From Brachionus manjavacas (Eukaryota; Rotifera; Eurotatoria; Ploima; Brachionidae): DNA of 64,000 nt. The stretch covers positions 1,927,501 through 1,991,500 of the forward strand of contig JAHQIY010000007.1 of NCBI GenBank assembly GCA_019054805.1. Reading direction: 5' to 3'. Positions 12,504-24,056 of this stretch are shown here, one piece after another. Below the pieces are notes generated by a model. That model did no database searches. It was not told the DNA's origin and worked only from the letters and a program-made list of their open reading frames with translations. The position numbers and the translations under genes were made by a program. How positions within the stretch are numbered: the first letter of the stretch is position 1; the number at the start of each line of letters is the position of its first letter.

Positions 12504-15500
12504 ATGAATATTAAAGAAGAAAGTTATTTTGAACCGAAAACCAACTTGAGCTCACCATCGTCGTCCCAAGACTCCATAGCCTACTACGAAGCCAATCCAA
12601 TGCTGTTCAACCAACAGAGCTATTTCGAGGGCTATCACCAGGACTATTCGGCAGCGACTGCAGTTCAGATGCCGCCGATGCTCGCCGAGTCGTCCCTATT
12701 GACATTTCAGCCAGGTCACATGAGCCACTACAATTACGAGTCGCAGCCGGGCCACCCCAAGCTAAACTCGCCGGTCAGCTCACCGGACATCAAGACCGAC
12801 GCCGACGACAACAAAAAAGCGGACTCGGAAGACAGCAGCTCGTCGGCCTCGACCTCCTCTACTCCCTTTCAGCCAGTGGCTCAGCACGACTCGACTCTGA
12901 TGCCAGCCGAGCAAGCCTACAACAACTACAACTATCACAACCAGTACACTACGAATCAGAGTCGGCTGTCCGTGTGCCTCAAGTACAACGCCGCTAGTGA
13001 TCAGCTGAATCAGATAGCGGCTGCGGCAGTGGCCGCTGTGGTCTCTAACTCAGTGCCTGGCTCTTCGGGCGTGCCATCTTCCTCTTCTTCGTCGTCCTCC
13101 TCGTCCATATCCATGGAAGAGTATTCGGACGGCTCGCCCCAAAGCAACACATACCATCATCCACAATTTCAGCATGTGCCCAGAGCCCAGGCGAGCATGA
13201 TCGGCTACTCGCCCAACAACAATTTGGTCGGCTTCTACAACAACCTCGAGCACTCGGCCGGCTACTACTCCAACCAGCAGAAAAATCTGAACTTGTCCTC
13301 TTCGTCATCGTCTTCATCCGCTTCGTACCCCACCAGAGAGTCAGACTACTTTGCCTACCACAACTACTTGCATCAGCACAACGAGCCCAACGAGCTGGTC
13401 AGTGCAGCCCACGGCGCCTATCCGCTGCAATCATCGCCCAGTCTAATCCAAAATCAATTTGTGGGCTCTCATTTGGCCCAGTTCAATTCGCTGGACCAAC
13501 AATATTTGCATCAAAATTTCAACACTCATTTGCCGGTCAATGGTTACAATCTGGCCGCCAATGCAACTGCTAGCAGAAGATGTTCGCCCGAGTCAAACTC
13601 GTCTAATTCGGCGGCCTATGCCAAAAACTCGCAAAGCTATGCTTCAAAGTGAGTGAACATTTTTTTTTATAATTTAAAATTTAAATAAAACAGTTCAAGT
13701 GAAAATATTTAAATAGAATTTTTTTTTTTTTCAAAGTTAAGCTTAAATATTTTCCAAATTTTTTTAATCAACACAAAAAAGTATGTGAATATTGCGTAAT
13801 TGCATTAAACACTTTTCGTTCTCGAACACTCTTTTTGATTCAAGTTGTTTTGAATTAAAAGCTTAGATTTTGGGCTCTGTTGTACTTATTTGGCTCAGAA
13901 TTGCTTTTTAATAATCACATATCACATATTTGCTAGTAGATAATTTAACAGAACTCTTTTAGTTCAATTAATCCGAGAGAACGTTCTACAAGTGGTCTCT
14001 TCTAAGCTTTGATTTTTCCAGCTCATTATTTTGAAGAAATTCCTCTACATTTCTTTTTTTTTCGAATGATTCGAGGAAATTAGATACTTAATAGAAGTTT
14101 TTTTTTTCAAAATTTTTCATTTTAAATGCACAATTGAACAAAATCAAATGTAAGAAGTAATCTGAGCTAAATTATAAAATATTGAATTTAAGTAAGTTTC
14201 AAAATAAGCTTGGAACTAAAAACGCACCGATTGTAAAAGTGTACAACTAGAGCTTCAAAATGAGCATAAAATATCAAAATATTTCAAGTCATATCACACA
14301 GATTAAATAGGATATTTAAAAGAACAATAATCTGTTTACTTGTTCCCCTTTGGTTTTGAATTTATGTGAAATAGACTAAGTCCCAGTGTGAGTTCGGAAC
14401 GGAACTTGGTCCTTCCTTGCAGCCTCGTGCTTGCATAAAAGCAATCATAAATTTTTTTTTTCAACTTGACATTTTAAATTTAAGAGGGAGACATGGTCAA
14501 GGGTCATGTCAAAAAATTTTTTTGTAGAGGTAAAACATTTGATGTGAACAAATAAATTTAGAAAAAAAATACTCAGGACTGGAAGACAAGGGGCTTGTGG
14601 TCTATTCGAATTTATTTTATCTAGCAATTAGGCTAATATTGACCGATTCGTTTCATTTAAAAGCCTAATAAAAAATTCAAGAATTAAATTTTTTTGTTTT
14701 GTATTCAACATATCCATTAATTTATGGCCAAAGTAATAAATTTCACTTTTTGTCGAAGAGCAAACAAATCGTAAAATTTTATACTAACATTGAATTTTAA
14801 ATTAACTTATCCTAGAATAAATAAATAATTAAAAAATCTATTGGTCACTTAATTTTTGCCAGCATATTTTAAACCTAATTTGTTAATTTAAAAGCTATGA
14901 AAATGGTCAAGTTCAAACAGCGGCAACGGCGGCGACATCAGCAGCAGCAACATTGAACGGCCAGCCGAGTGCGCCGAACAAATACTCCAAATCGAATTAT
15001 TCATCACAAATTCGATTGCCCAATTCGCTAGGCGTGCTGCACCACAATTTGGCCAACCAGTCGCCGGAGTCGGTGCCGCCGAACCAGTTGTGCGCTGTGT
15101 GCGGCGACAACGCGGCATGTCAACATTACGGTGTGCGCACATGCGAGGGCTGCAAGGGCTTTTTCAAGCGCACCGTGCAAAAAAACTCCAAGTATGTGTG
15201 CTTGGCGGACAAGAACTGCCCAGTGGACAAGCGCCGCCGCAACCGCTGCCAATATTGCAGGTTTCAAAAGTGTCTTGCGGTCGGCATGGTAAAAGAAGTG
15301 GTCAGGACCAACGATCTGAAAGGCAGACGCGGACGCTTGCCCACCAAGCCCAAGAGTCCCACTTCGGCTCAGGCCAGCTCGCGCACACAGCAGTCGGCTT
15401 TTTTCTCTCAGATAGTTCGCATTTTCAGCGACTCAGTGCCTAATCAGACGTCGCTTGACTTTAGCAAATACAGAAAGATCACCAAGGAAGTGATCCGGAT

Positions 15501-16505
15501 CGAAGAGGAGCCCTTTTGGACGCTGCAGTCCTTGACCAAGTCGTGTGATCTGATTCGGCAGTGGAGCGAAAAATTCAGCACTCTGTGCCGCATCAACAAT
15601 CTGGACCGAGATCGGCTCTTTTTTGCCAACATGCTCGATCTGTTCGTGCTCAGAATGGCCTCGAGGATGCAAGAGAACGTAGAGCGGATTGTGCTATGCA
15701 ATTCCATGGTCTTCCACAAAAGTCAAATAGCCTATGTCTTAACTTCGTCTATTCTGCAGCAAATTCAGGACTTGGCCAACAAGTTGAAGCAGCCCGACCA
15801 GGCGGTCAGCTCGCTGCTCGCTTCCATCCTCTTTCTGCACGACCACCAGCAACAAGCTAATCAAAATGAAATGTACACAAAGCTTAAGGACCTGCTGAAA
15901 GAATATCAAACTCAAATACAACAGCAAAAAGCGGTCAGCATAGACGACAAGATTCCCAACTACCATTTTCAACTAAACGACATATTTTTGCACACTCGTC
16001 AAATAGCCATTCAGCTTAAACAGCGTCTAAAACAGTGTAATTTATACAATAGCTCGGTATATCCGTCTTGTATTCCTGCGAATAGCATACTTGATTTGTT
16101 GTAAGTTGAACTTTTTGTTTGGCAAAAAAAAAAATCAAAAATTGAAATAGTATTTTTACTACGAGTGAAAAAAAATTGTTCTGCAAAAACTCTGCAATTT
16201 AATTTTTTTAGTGCCGTGCAGAATTGCAGAATTTTTGCAGAGAAATTTTTTTTCATTCGTAGAAAAAACGTTAGTTGCATTTTAGATTTAAATTTTTTTT
16301 TACTAATTTTTAACATTTTTTTCAAAGCTTACAAAGTCCGGACACAACGATGCCCATGAGCACTTTGCTAAGCCATCAAGTGGACAGTCAAAATCAGCCA
16401 CAATTAAGTCAGAATTCAAGTATATTTCAGCAGATGCCTCTGCAGTCCAACATTCGTAATCATCAATCAGTTCAAGATATGGCACTAAGCGAGTTTAGTA
16501 GTTGA
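12504..16505 (+). CDS. NR4A: NR4A-family orphan nuclear receptor (Nurr1/HR38 type)
   Basis: Three coding exons, 12504-13648, 14895-16100 and 16328-16505, join in frame (both introns phase 2) to give 842 residues. Donors are GTGAGT and GTAAGT, and acceptors end AAAAG and CAAAG. NR4A proteins are nuclear transcription factors that bind NBRE-type DNA as monomers. Residues 1-440 are a low-complexity Ser/Tyr/Gln-rich transactivation region. The two-zinc-finger DNA-binding domain is at about 448-513 ([40 protein letters not shown]), followed by the NR4A A-box [14 protein letters not shown]. This domain is almost identical to vertebrate Nurr1. The ligand-binding domain is divergent but keeps [33 protein letters not shown] and an AF-2-like ILDLFLQSPDTT that spans the last splice site. 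About 45 residues follow the AF-2, where NR4A proteins usually end. Codons are much richer in GC than the flanks. AATAAA signals lie at 16691 and 16900. Confidence 0.96.
13649..14894 (+). other. Intron 1 of NR4A (1246 bp) with a DR1-like nuclear-receptor site
   Basis: The exon phases on either side match exactly, so this is an intron. It is AT-rich. At 14494-14506 it contains TGGTCA-A-GGGTCA, a direct repeat with one-base spacing in which each half-site differs by one base from AGGTCA. The part AAGGGTCA is also one base from the NBRE that NR4A proteins bind. Self-regulation is possible but untested. Confidence 0.6.
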
Positions 16506-19500
16506 AGGAGTTGAATCTAGAGGAGCGAATGCGAAATTGATGACAATTTTGAAGCAAAAAAATTTATTTATTTTTTGATGTTAAATGAGAAAAAAATGAA
16601 TAGTTAAAACATGATTCATATTGTTGGCTTTTTTTGTGAAATATTTTCTACTTTTTTTTTTTACTATTTTGTGTATTTTTCTAAAGATTGAATAAATTAA
16701 ATTTGTCTAAATACCAAAAAAAGCCAAACTTATTCTAGACTTAAATCTAATGTAAATAGTTAAAATGTACTAGTCTTAAGGATATTTTTTTTTGTTCTAA
16801 AGAAAAGCAAAGTGTGAACGGTAGATTGCTATATAGGCGTTTGATATTTATTGTAATTTGGAAAATCATTCTATTTGTAACAAATTCTTCGATTGTTTTA
16901 ATAAATTTTTGTTTGAAATTTTTCTAATTTTACAAAATCGATGTTTAAAGCTGCGTCTCAATAATCCATTCTATTTTTAAATTTAGACTTTTTATTTATA
17001 CACTTTTTGTTTTTGGTAAATAAATTGTTTTAGAAATTTTTTTTCTGATATTAACCCTAAAAAGCATTGAGAATTTTTTGTTGTGTTATGTAAATTCTGG
17101 TCTCTGGATGTTGATCTTTTTCCAAACAATAAGAACAGCAACTTTTTTATTTTCTCTTATGAGCTTGACATATAAATATAACCAAATTATGTAATTATTT
17201 ACTTAAAAATACAAAAAATTAAAAGCTAAAAAATCAAGGATTTACGAAAGCTTTCGAAAATCATCCTAAATTTTTGGTTAACTTTAATGATAATGAAAAT
17301 TTCTAAAATATGAAAATTCACATTTTTTTTAATTGTAACTATCCTTGTGTTTTTTAAGAATAAATCTTCCAAGATTTCACAAAGTTAGGTATTTTAGATG
17401 CTTTAATAAAACTTTTTCCCTTAACAATTCAATTTTTTTAATTAAATTTGAAAAATAGTGCTTGAGGTTTTTTAAAAAAAAATCGTAAAAAAAGTTACTT
17501 TTGGATAAAAAGGTAAAAATTGATATATTTTGGTTAGAATTTATTATTTACAAACAAAAATATATTTTCAGATACTTAAATTTAAATTCATTGAGATTAT
17601 ATCGTTTTTGTAATACAAAAAAATTAGCAACTTTTATATTTGCCAAAATCAACATTGTACTCTTTTTTGCTCCATATTTTCAAAAACTTGCCTTCAATCA
17701 TTTGAGCCAAATAGCCATCCATGCAGTCAAATAAAATAAATTTTTCCTTCAAGATCATTTAAAAATTATTTCATAAATAAAATAATTTTTTGGAATAAAT
17801 AAACACATTTTTTATAGAGTAAAAATTTGGCATCAACGTATTTCAGTATTTTCAAAAAAGTTAAGTAAAGGATGCAGGATTTTTAATTGTCTTTGTTAAA
17901 AAGGCGATTTCTCATTAAAAATTAACCCAAAAAAAGAATATTTAAAAAAAAAAATATCACTCCAAAATTTTTAAAATTAAAAAATCATAACACTGGACAC
18001 ACAACATAGACTGAAATTTAATCAAATCTTTATTTAATTAGTTTTAAACAATATTGTAAATAAATTAAGAAACAAGCTAAAGGTTCGAGCTAAAAGCGAG
18101 TTGAATGGCCTTTTTTTTTTAACATTCTTTAATTTTTTTTAGTATTGAGTCTATGTTCTCAAAAATGGATTCGAGTATATTATTTGGAATACTTGGAACA
18201 GACTTCAATGTTTTTTTCTTCACAAATCTGGCCAGATGACTAGTGACTTTTTATTGTTGAAATGAGAATGTCTCATCTTTTCTTAGCATATCGATTGATG
18301 AAAGTAAGCTATTTCCTAGAATGTCAATGTGAGAATTAAGGATTCCATACAATACAGAAAAAATTTATAGACCATAATAGCTTATACAGCACCAAATTCT
18401 AAAAAATAAAACATTTCCTTGCTTAATTTTCTTTCTTTTTACTTCTCTAGCGGCATCTTTTTTTATACGAATTCGGTTTATTCGGTTTATTGTCTTCTTC
18501 AATGTTCATTTTTTCACTAAAAATTATTGTCTCAAAGTAATTTTTGACGAAATCACAATAATAAATATTATTTATGAAAATTTACAAGAAAATATCTCAA
18601 AAATATAATAAAAAAATATCTAAAATTGAAATAGTCAAAAAAAAATAGCAGAAATTTATTTTATCAAAAAATGTATTGCTTAAGTCTTAAACAATAGTCG
18701 ATCGAAAAATTGATTTATCACTAAAAATTTTAGGTTTTCAAAGGTGAAAATAAAAAATAAAGCTAAATAAAAATTACAGGGATGAGTTAAACTATTAAGT
18801 TAAAACTATAATTTAATCTTCTTGAATTTAAGAATAATGAATTTAAAAAATAACAAATGTTTTTTCCAGGAAAATAATCTAAAGACATGACCAAAATTTT
18901 AGTATATTTTTTTGGCATCTTCTCTTCATTTAAATAGAGAGCCATTTTTTTTGATATCTATAATCATTGGAAAGTGATTTTCATTAGAAAATTTGAAGAA
19001 ATTTGAAATTTTTTTGATAAAAAGGGTTATTTTAAATTAGAGTGGTATAAAAAAAATAAGAGGAGTTAAAATTGTATCAATTTTTAATATTTGTATGTAA
19101 AAATATGTTTAAATAATTTATTTTAAATTTTGTAAAAAATGAACTCTGAAAAATTCTTTTTTATCTCTTTTTCTTTTCTTATTTTTTTGGTTTTCTTTTT
19201 CATATAGAAATTGAAAAAAGGGAGTACAAATCCAATGGAAATCAGGTAAGGTTCTTTAGGAATCGATTTAGACTTTAAAATAGTGAGTTTTTCAGTTTGA
19301 AAAATGTTTTGAGTGTGCAGGACAGTGATTTAGAGGTGTTATTAAATAAGTGTGTTAGTTATATTATCCTATTTATAATATGTTTATTTCTTTTGGCAAT
19401 ACATAAAAAAAGTAAATATTTTAGATAGAAAGATCGAAAGATCAATTACATGTTCTGTCATGAACCACTCATAAATAGAAAAACAATTGTTTTTTATTCT

Positions 19501-21641
19501 TAATTTTGTTTAAAAAAGAATACACTATTTTGGTGATAATTTGAATTATCTAGCTTGAAAAAGGACCAAGATATGCTTTTTAAAATTATTCGACCCTTTG
19601 AAATACTAAGACCCCATATTTTTAGATGTTATTGTCACATAAATAAAATAATTATCAGTTTATCAAGATCTACAAGAAAATATCAAAAAAGGTCATTTTA
19701 AGTATTTCCATCTAGCCCCATTTTCTATCAATATGTTTTAATTTTGCTGAATTCGAAAAAAGTGGTAGAAAATTTGAATACCCCTTGTATTTAATATGAT
19801 TACAAAATTACAATACTTAATTGATTATTGATTGAAATGTAGATATTTAAAAAATTGAAAAATAATTTAGATATACCTACTTTTACCCACTTTTATCATC
19901 ATCTTTCCAAGAATCTAAAAGGCATTTAAATTTCAAAACAGTTCCCGAAAATGCAAATTGAAATAATTTTTAAGGTTTTTGTCATAATTTTTGAAAATCA
20001 ATAAAAAAAATTTCATTGAACAAATTTATTTCCCAAAGAATGAAATAGTTTCAAAGTTTAAATAATATTATTCTAAATTGTTAATAAGTTTATTTTAATT
20101 TAACTTTTTATACGATTTTAGTTTGAATGCTATATTCTACTAGGGCTTATGTCATTTAATTTATTCTAGAAAATAAGGGACATGTCTAATTTAGAATAAA
20201 ATAAAAAAAAAATAAATTTAGAAAATTTATCGATAATTTCTATAAAATTTTTCTCACATTAATCGCATCTCTTGATATACTTTAAAATTTGAACTGATAC
20301 CGTCAAGTTTTTCTAAAAGTGAACATATTTTTAAATGAATTTTTTTTAGTTGACTTAATTTCAATTTCTAGATTGCTTCAAGATTTTTTTTTAATTTTTA
20401 ATTTTTGTTTTCTTTTAGGAATTCCCGTTTGTATTTTTAAATATAAGTGAAAAAAGAATGGGACGAAAATGTTACTCAATTAAATGAAAAAAAGGGAAAT
20501 CGGTTTTGTGATTTTTCGGAGACTTCGGAACTAAGAGGGACACAACTTTGATCATTATCTTTAAGATTTTAAATCCGTTTTTTTAAATAAAAAATTATTT
20601 TTAACTCAAAATAAAAATTTGATTGCTATTCAAAGCGAAATTTTTTAAGTTAAATGAAATTTTTAATTAAATTGCAGCGTTCCTAAAAATATCATGATAT
20701 CAATAAAATATATAAAATCAAATTTGATTAAAAAACACTTCTTGAATAATTGATAAAATTTATTTGTAAAATTTTTTTAGATAATTAATTTTAGACTTAA
20801 AAAAAATTATTTTTAAATCAAAAAACAATTTTTTTTTCTTAAAATGAAAAAAAAAACAAATAAATGAAAAATTTTCACCGTTTGTCCATGAATATTGTAA
20901 ATAACATATATTTATTTTATGAATATTCTTAAATAAGCAATTGCGTCATTTGAAAAAAAATAAAACTTTTAAAATAATTCCTTGAGATTTAGTGGCACCA
21001 AAATAAATTATCAAAAGATAATAAAATGACAGAATTACAAATTTTTATTTGCTTTCAAATATGAATCGGAATTTCTGATAAAATTAAAAAAAGATTTCTC
21101 ATTAATACGATTTTTGGAAATAATTTATCCTGGTAACTTCACCTGCTCAAATTGTTTTTGGCTAAAAAATATTTTGTTTTTTAGTATTGCATTAAAATCT
21201 CAAAAAACATTTTGCTTTAAAAACAAATCATCGAAATTAAAAAAAAGTTTCACACAAAGAAGAACAAGAGAAACCAAATTAAATGTAGAGCAATTTCAAG
21301 CATCTAATAATTAATCAATATTCAACTTTTTTAAACATTTATTAGGCGAGAAAAAAACATTCTTTAGCTTATGTCCACAATACTTGTCAAATAAAGAACA
21401 AAAGTCAATAATTTTATTTAATCACATTGTTTATCTGAATTTCTGGTTATTAACTTTATTTTTTTAGTAAAATGAAAATTTTTCTTGAAAACTTTTTTCT
21501 ACATAATCGATTCAAAACCCGACCAAAAAGCTAATAATAAAATTAAATAATAATTCAGGAAATTTTTACATTGTTTCTTTTAAAATCGATACCAAACTTT
21601 CCAATTTAAGCTTTTTAATTTAACAAATCTAGAAAACTAAA
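16506..21641. other. NR4A 3' UTR followed by AT-rich intergenic DNA
   Basis: The NR4A 3' UTR probably ends near the AATAAA at 16691 or 16900. From 16950 to 21600 there are only A/T runs and short open frames without coding character. A short patch at about 20458-20545 reads MGRKC, then KKGKSV, then FFGDF in one frame with two stops. It faintly resembles the start of a THAP domain, too weakly to call. Confidence 0.5.
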
Positions 21642-22019
21642 ATGATTTTTTTGAACTCGAATGGTCATAACAACCGCGAAGGTCAAAATCAACAGGATGA
21701 GAATGGCAAAAAAACTTCGTCAAGTCGGAACAGCCAGTCACAGCTACCAAATGGAAATGCTATCCATAGAAAGCATAGAATAATTAAGAAGAAAAGCTCT
21801 TGCAAAGAAACAACTGCCAAAGTTCTTGCTTTTATAGGAGTATTCGGTTTATTAGCTGGCATTGGCCTTTTAGTATTCGGCATCATTGAATACGTAAACA
21901 CAAGCAATTCATCGAAGTCAGTTGCCATTGCTTCAATTGCATCAGCTTCAGCACTTATCCTGGTCAGTGTTATATCTTTAATTGCAGTTTCATGGTTTTT
22001 ATGCATTCGAAAGAACTAA
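21642..22019 (+). CDS. Hypothetical small protein with two membrane segments
   Basis: This is an intronless frame of 125 residues from ATG (preceded by AAA) to TAA, with an AATAAA signal at 22372. Residues 1-55 are polar and rich in Asn, Gln and Ser, ending in a basic cluster (RKHRIIKKKSSCK). Hydrophobic segments lie at about 61-83 (Gly-rich) and 94-121, separated by a short polar loop (EYVNTSNSSKS), with a basic end (CIRKN). This predicts a two-pass membrane protein with both ends on the same, probably cytosolic, side. I do not recognise the family. GC content above the surroundings, the clean start and the poly(A) signal support a real gene. It lies about 570 bp upstream of another small intronless gene on the same strand. 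Confidence 0.62.
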   Translation: MIFLNSNGHNNREGQNQQDENGKKTSSSRNSQSQLPNGNAIHRKHRIIKKKSSCKETTAKVLAFIGVFGLLAGIGLLVFGIIEYVNTSNSSKSVAIASIASASALILVSVISLIAVSWFLCIRKN

Positions 22020-22540
22020 GTCAACATTATTTCATAAACAATGAAGCAAATGGAAGATTATCTACTTTGGATTTTTATTTTATAACTTTTAATTCCGGTA
22101 AAAATAGTTTATTTATCAAAGATGTCAAAAAAAACTTAAAATTGAAAAAAATTGTTAAGGCTTGATATTTGTGTTGATAGTTTTTTCATAATTTAAAAAA
22201 AAGACTCGAAATGTTTTTTAATATTTTACGATAATTACTTAAATAATGATTTTTTTTACCGGTTATTAGTAAAATTTTCAAATGTCTTATTTATTCAATG
22301 ACTTTATTTAAAGTATAAAAATGATGACACTTTTTTTTGAATTGAACACGTTGAAAGCCAAAAAAAAATTCAATAAAAAAGTTAGTCTAATATTTTATAA
22401 ATTTTGAAAAATTCAAATTGTTTTTTATTCATCACGCCTTAAGCATTATTGCAACGTAAATTAATTTCAAATGGGGGTTGAAGTTTTTGATAACATTTAA
22501 ATGGGAAAGCAAAGCAGGTTTTATCTTCTCATGAATTGTT

Positions 22541-22548
22541 TATAAATA
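22541..22548 (+). promoter_or_regulatory. TATA box of the secreted-peptide gene
   Basis: TATAAATA lies 51 bp upstream of the ATG at 22592. With the usual 25-30 bp to the start site, the 5' UTR would be only about 15-25 nt, giving a compact promoter of the kind seen on small, strongly expressed secreted-protein genes. No experimental support is available. Confidence 0.5.
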
Positions 22549-22591
22549 ATTTCTTAATTTCAAGAAAATTTCAAGAAATAAAAAAACAAAA

Positions 22592-22840
22592 ATGAAATTG
22601 TTAGCTATTATTTTATCGATTGCTGTGTTGTTCTCAGTGGCCGCTGTTGTTCCAGCCGAGCCTGAAAACAAAGCTTGTTATTGTATTGCTCAATGGTTGG
22701 GAGGTTTGTGCATTCAATGGGGAGGTGGTCCAGCTTGTCAATCATCACGTGCTTTGAAATCAAACATTGAGAATCCATTGGAAAAATGCTTGTGCCTCAC
22801 CTGGAACTCCAACGGTATTTGTATCTTCTGCAAACCATAA
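22592..22840 (+). CDS. Secreted eight-cysteine peptide, family not recognised
   Basis: This intronless frame encodes 82 residues. Residues 1-22 are a typical signal peptide (MKLLAIILSIAVLF, with Ala-rich cleavage candidates after A18 or A22). The mature part of about 60 residues has eight cysteines, at 29, 31, 40, 49, 66, 68, 77 and 80. The spacing C-x-C-x8-C occurs twice (29/31/40 and 66/68/77), so the peptide looks like two diverged copies of one unit, with a further Cys after each. Eight Cys suggest four disulfides, as in many antimicrobial, pheromone or venom-like peptides, but no known pattern fits and no function is claimed. A TATA box at 22541 and AATAAA signals at 22954 and 22966 frame a compact transcription unit. 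Confidence 0.75.
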   Translation: MKLLAIILSIAVLFSVAAVVPAEPENKACYCIAQWLGGLCIQWGGGPACQSSRALKSNIENPLEKCLCLTWNSNGICIFCKP

Positions 22841-23930
22841 ATTTATTCAATGACTTTTTACAATTCCAATTATTATTACTAAAAAAATTACCAAAAATAC
22901 AATAAATATTAATTGTTCAAGTTCTTTGCATCCAAAAATCATGTATTTTAGATAATAAAAGATTCAATAAAAAATACTGTAAAAAAAAATCTGAATATGT
23001 GTATTCTAAATCGGGTCCTACTAAAACACTGACTCCCAATTTTAAAATTTCCTGATTCCCAATTTTTTTACAAAGCAAAAATATTTTTAAAAGTTTTAAT
23101 ATATCATTTAGTTTGAATTTTTCTCTATTTTTTGAAAGTTTTTATTTTTTACTAGTTTTTCTCCAAAATTTTTGTGAAAATTTAATATTTTTATATTTTC
23201 AAAAACCTGACCCCCAACCGACCTCCATTTTCCTTTAAAAAGAATTTAACGAGCTTTCTAAAAATGTGCCAAGTTTTTCTCCAGAAAGGAAAGTTTTCAA
23301 GAATTTCAAATAATTTCATAAAAATTGAGAAAATTCAATTTATAGTTGTGATTTTTGATTTGAATTTTTAAAAAAAAGTCTATGCCTTTAATTCTTAATT
23401 ACGTAAAAAATGATAAACTTAAATTAGGCGAGATTTTTTATTTTTTTGTTGCAATATTTTGCCTCTTTTTTCTGATTTTCGTAGTTACGTTTATTTTTTT
23501 TTAATATGATCTTTTTGTGGTGGAATCATTTTTAAAAATTCAAGAAATTTCAAAAATTTTAAAACTATAATAAAAGGAGTTCCTTTGGATGATAAATGTC
23601 ATTTAATTATTTTCTAATTTTTTTCTAATCAGTAAAACAAAAATTTTTATCCGTTTTTGGCATAATTTTATTTAGAAAAATTAAAATGAATTTTTTTCTT
23701 ATTCTTTTATTTGAAAGCTTGCATTAATAAATAAAGTTTTTTTAGTTTTAAAAATTTTGAATTTTTTCTCAAATTTTTAGATGTTCATTGAAAATACAAG
23801 TGATATAATTTACAAAACAAAATTTTGAGTTTTTAGAAAAACATTATTTCATTTTATTTCGTCTTTTTCTTTAATTTTCTCAATTCCCATCTTTAAAAAA
23901 AATACAAAAAATTCCGTTTCTTAAAAATTT
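22841..23930. other. 3' UTR and AT-rich intergenic DNA
   Basis: The peptide gene's transcript probably ends just past the AATAAA at 22966. The rest lies between that gene (+) and the converging Tubby-like gene (-). It is A/T-rich with isolated GACTCCCAA and CTGACCCCCAAC patches at about 23020-23225. I see no gene. Confidence 0.5.
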
Positions 23931-23933
23931 TAT

Positions 23934-23961
23934 TTATTTTTTAATGTTTAAAATTTTTCGA
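23934..23961 (-). CDS. Possible last exon of the Tubby-like gene
   Basis: The sequence upstream of this piece on the minus strand ends TTTGTTTTAG, a good acceptor. Joining exon end 24061 to 23961 keeps phase (AG+T) and gives about eight further residues before TAA at 23934-23936. The reason to look is that the family normally extends past the helix where the long frame stops. The added residues do not match the usual KLACE end, so this remains a guess. Confidence 0.3.
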
Positions 23962-24056
23962 CTAAAACAAATTTTTACAAAAAGTAGGTTTAAAATTTTC
24001 AAATGTCAAATATTTATGTAAAAAAACCGGCAAAAATTAGAATCCATGTTAAATTT

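Noticed and set aside
20458..20545. Possible THAP-domain start
   Set aside because: Only a few residues fit, two stops interrupt it, and the key His/Cys spacing cannot be followed.
23220..23262. Alternative last exon for the Tubby-like gene starting KLV
   Set aside because: It gives KLV, then runs on for many codons without the expected end, and would need an intron of about 800 bp in a gene otherwise without long introns.
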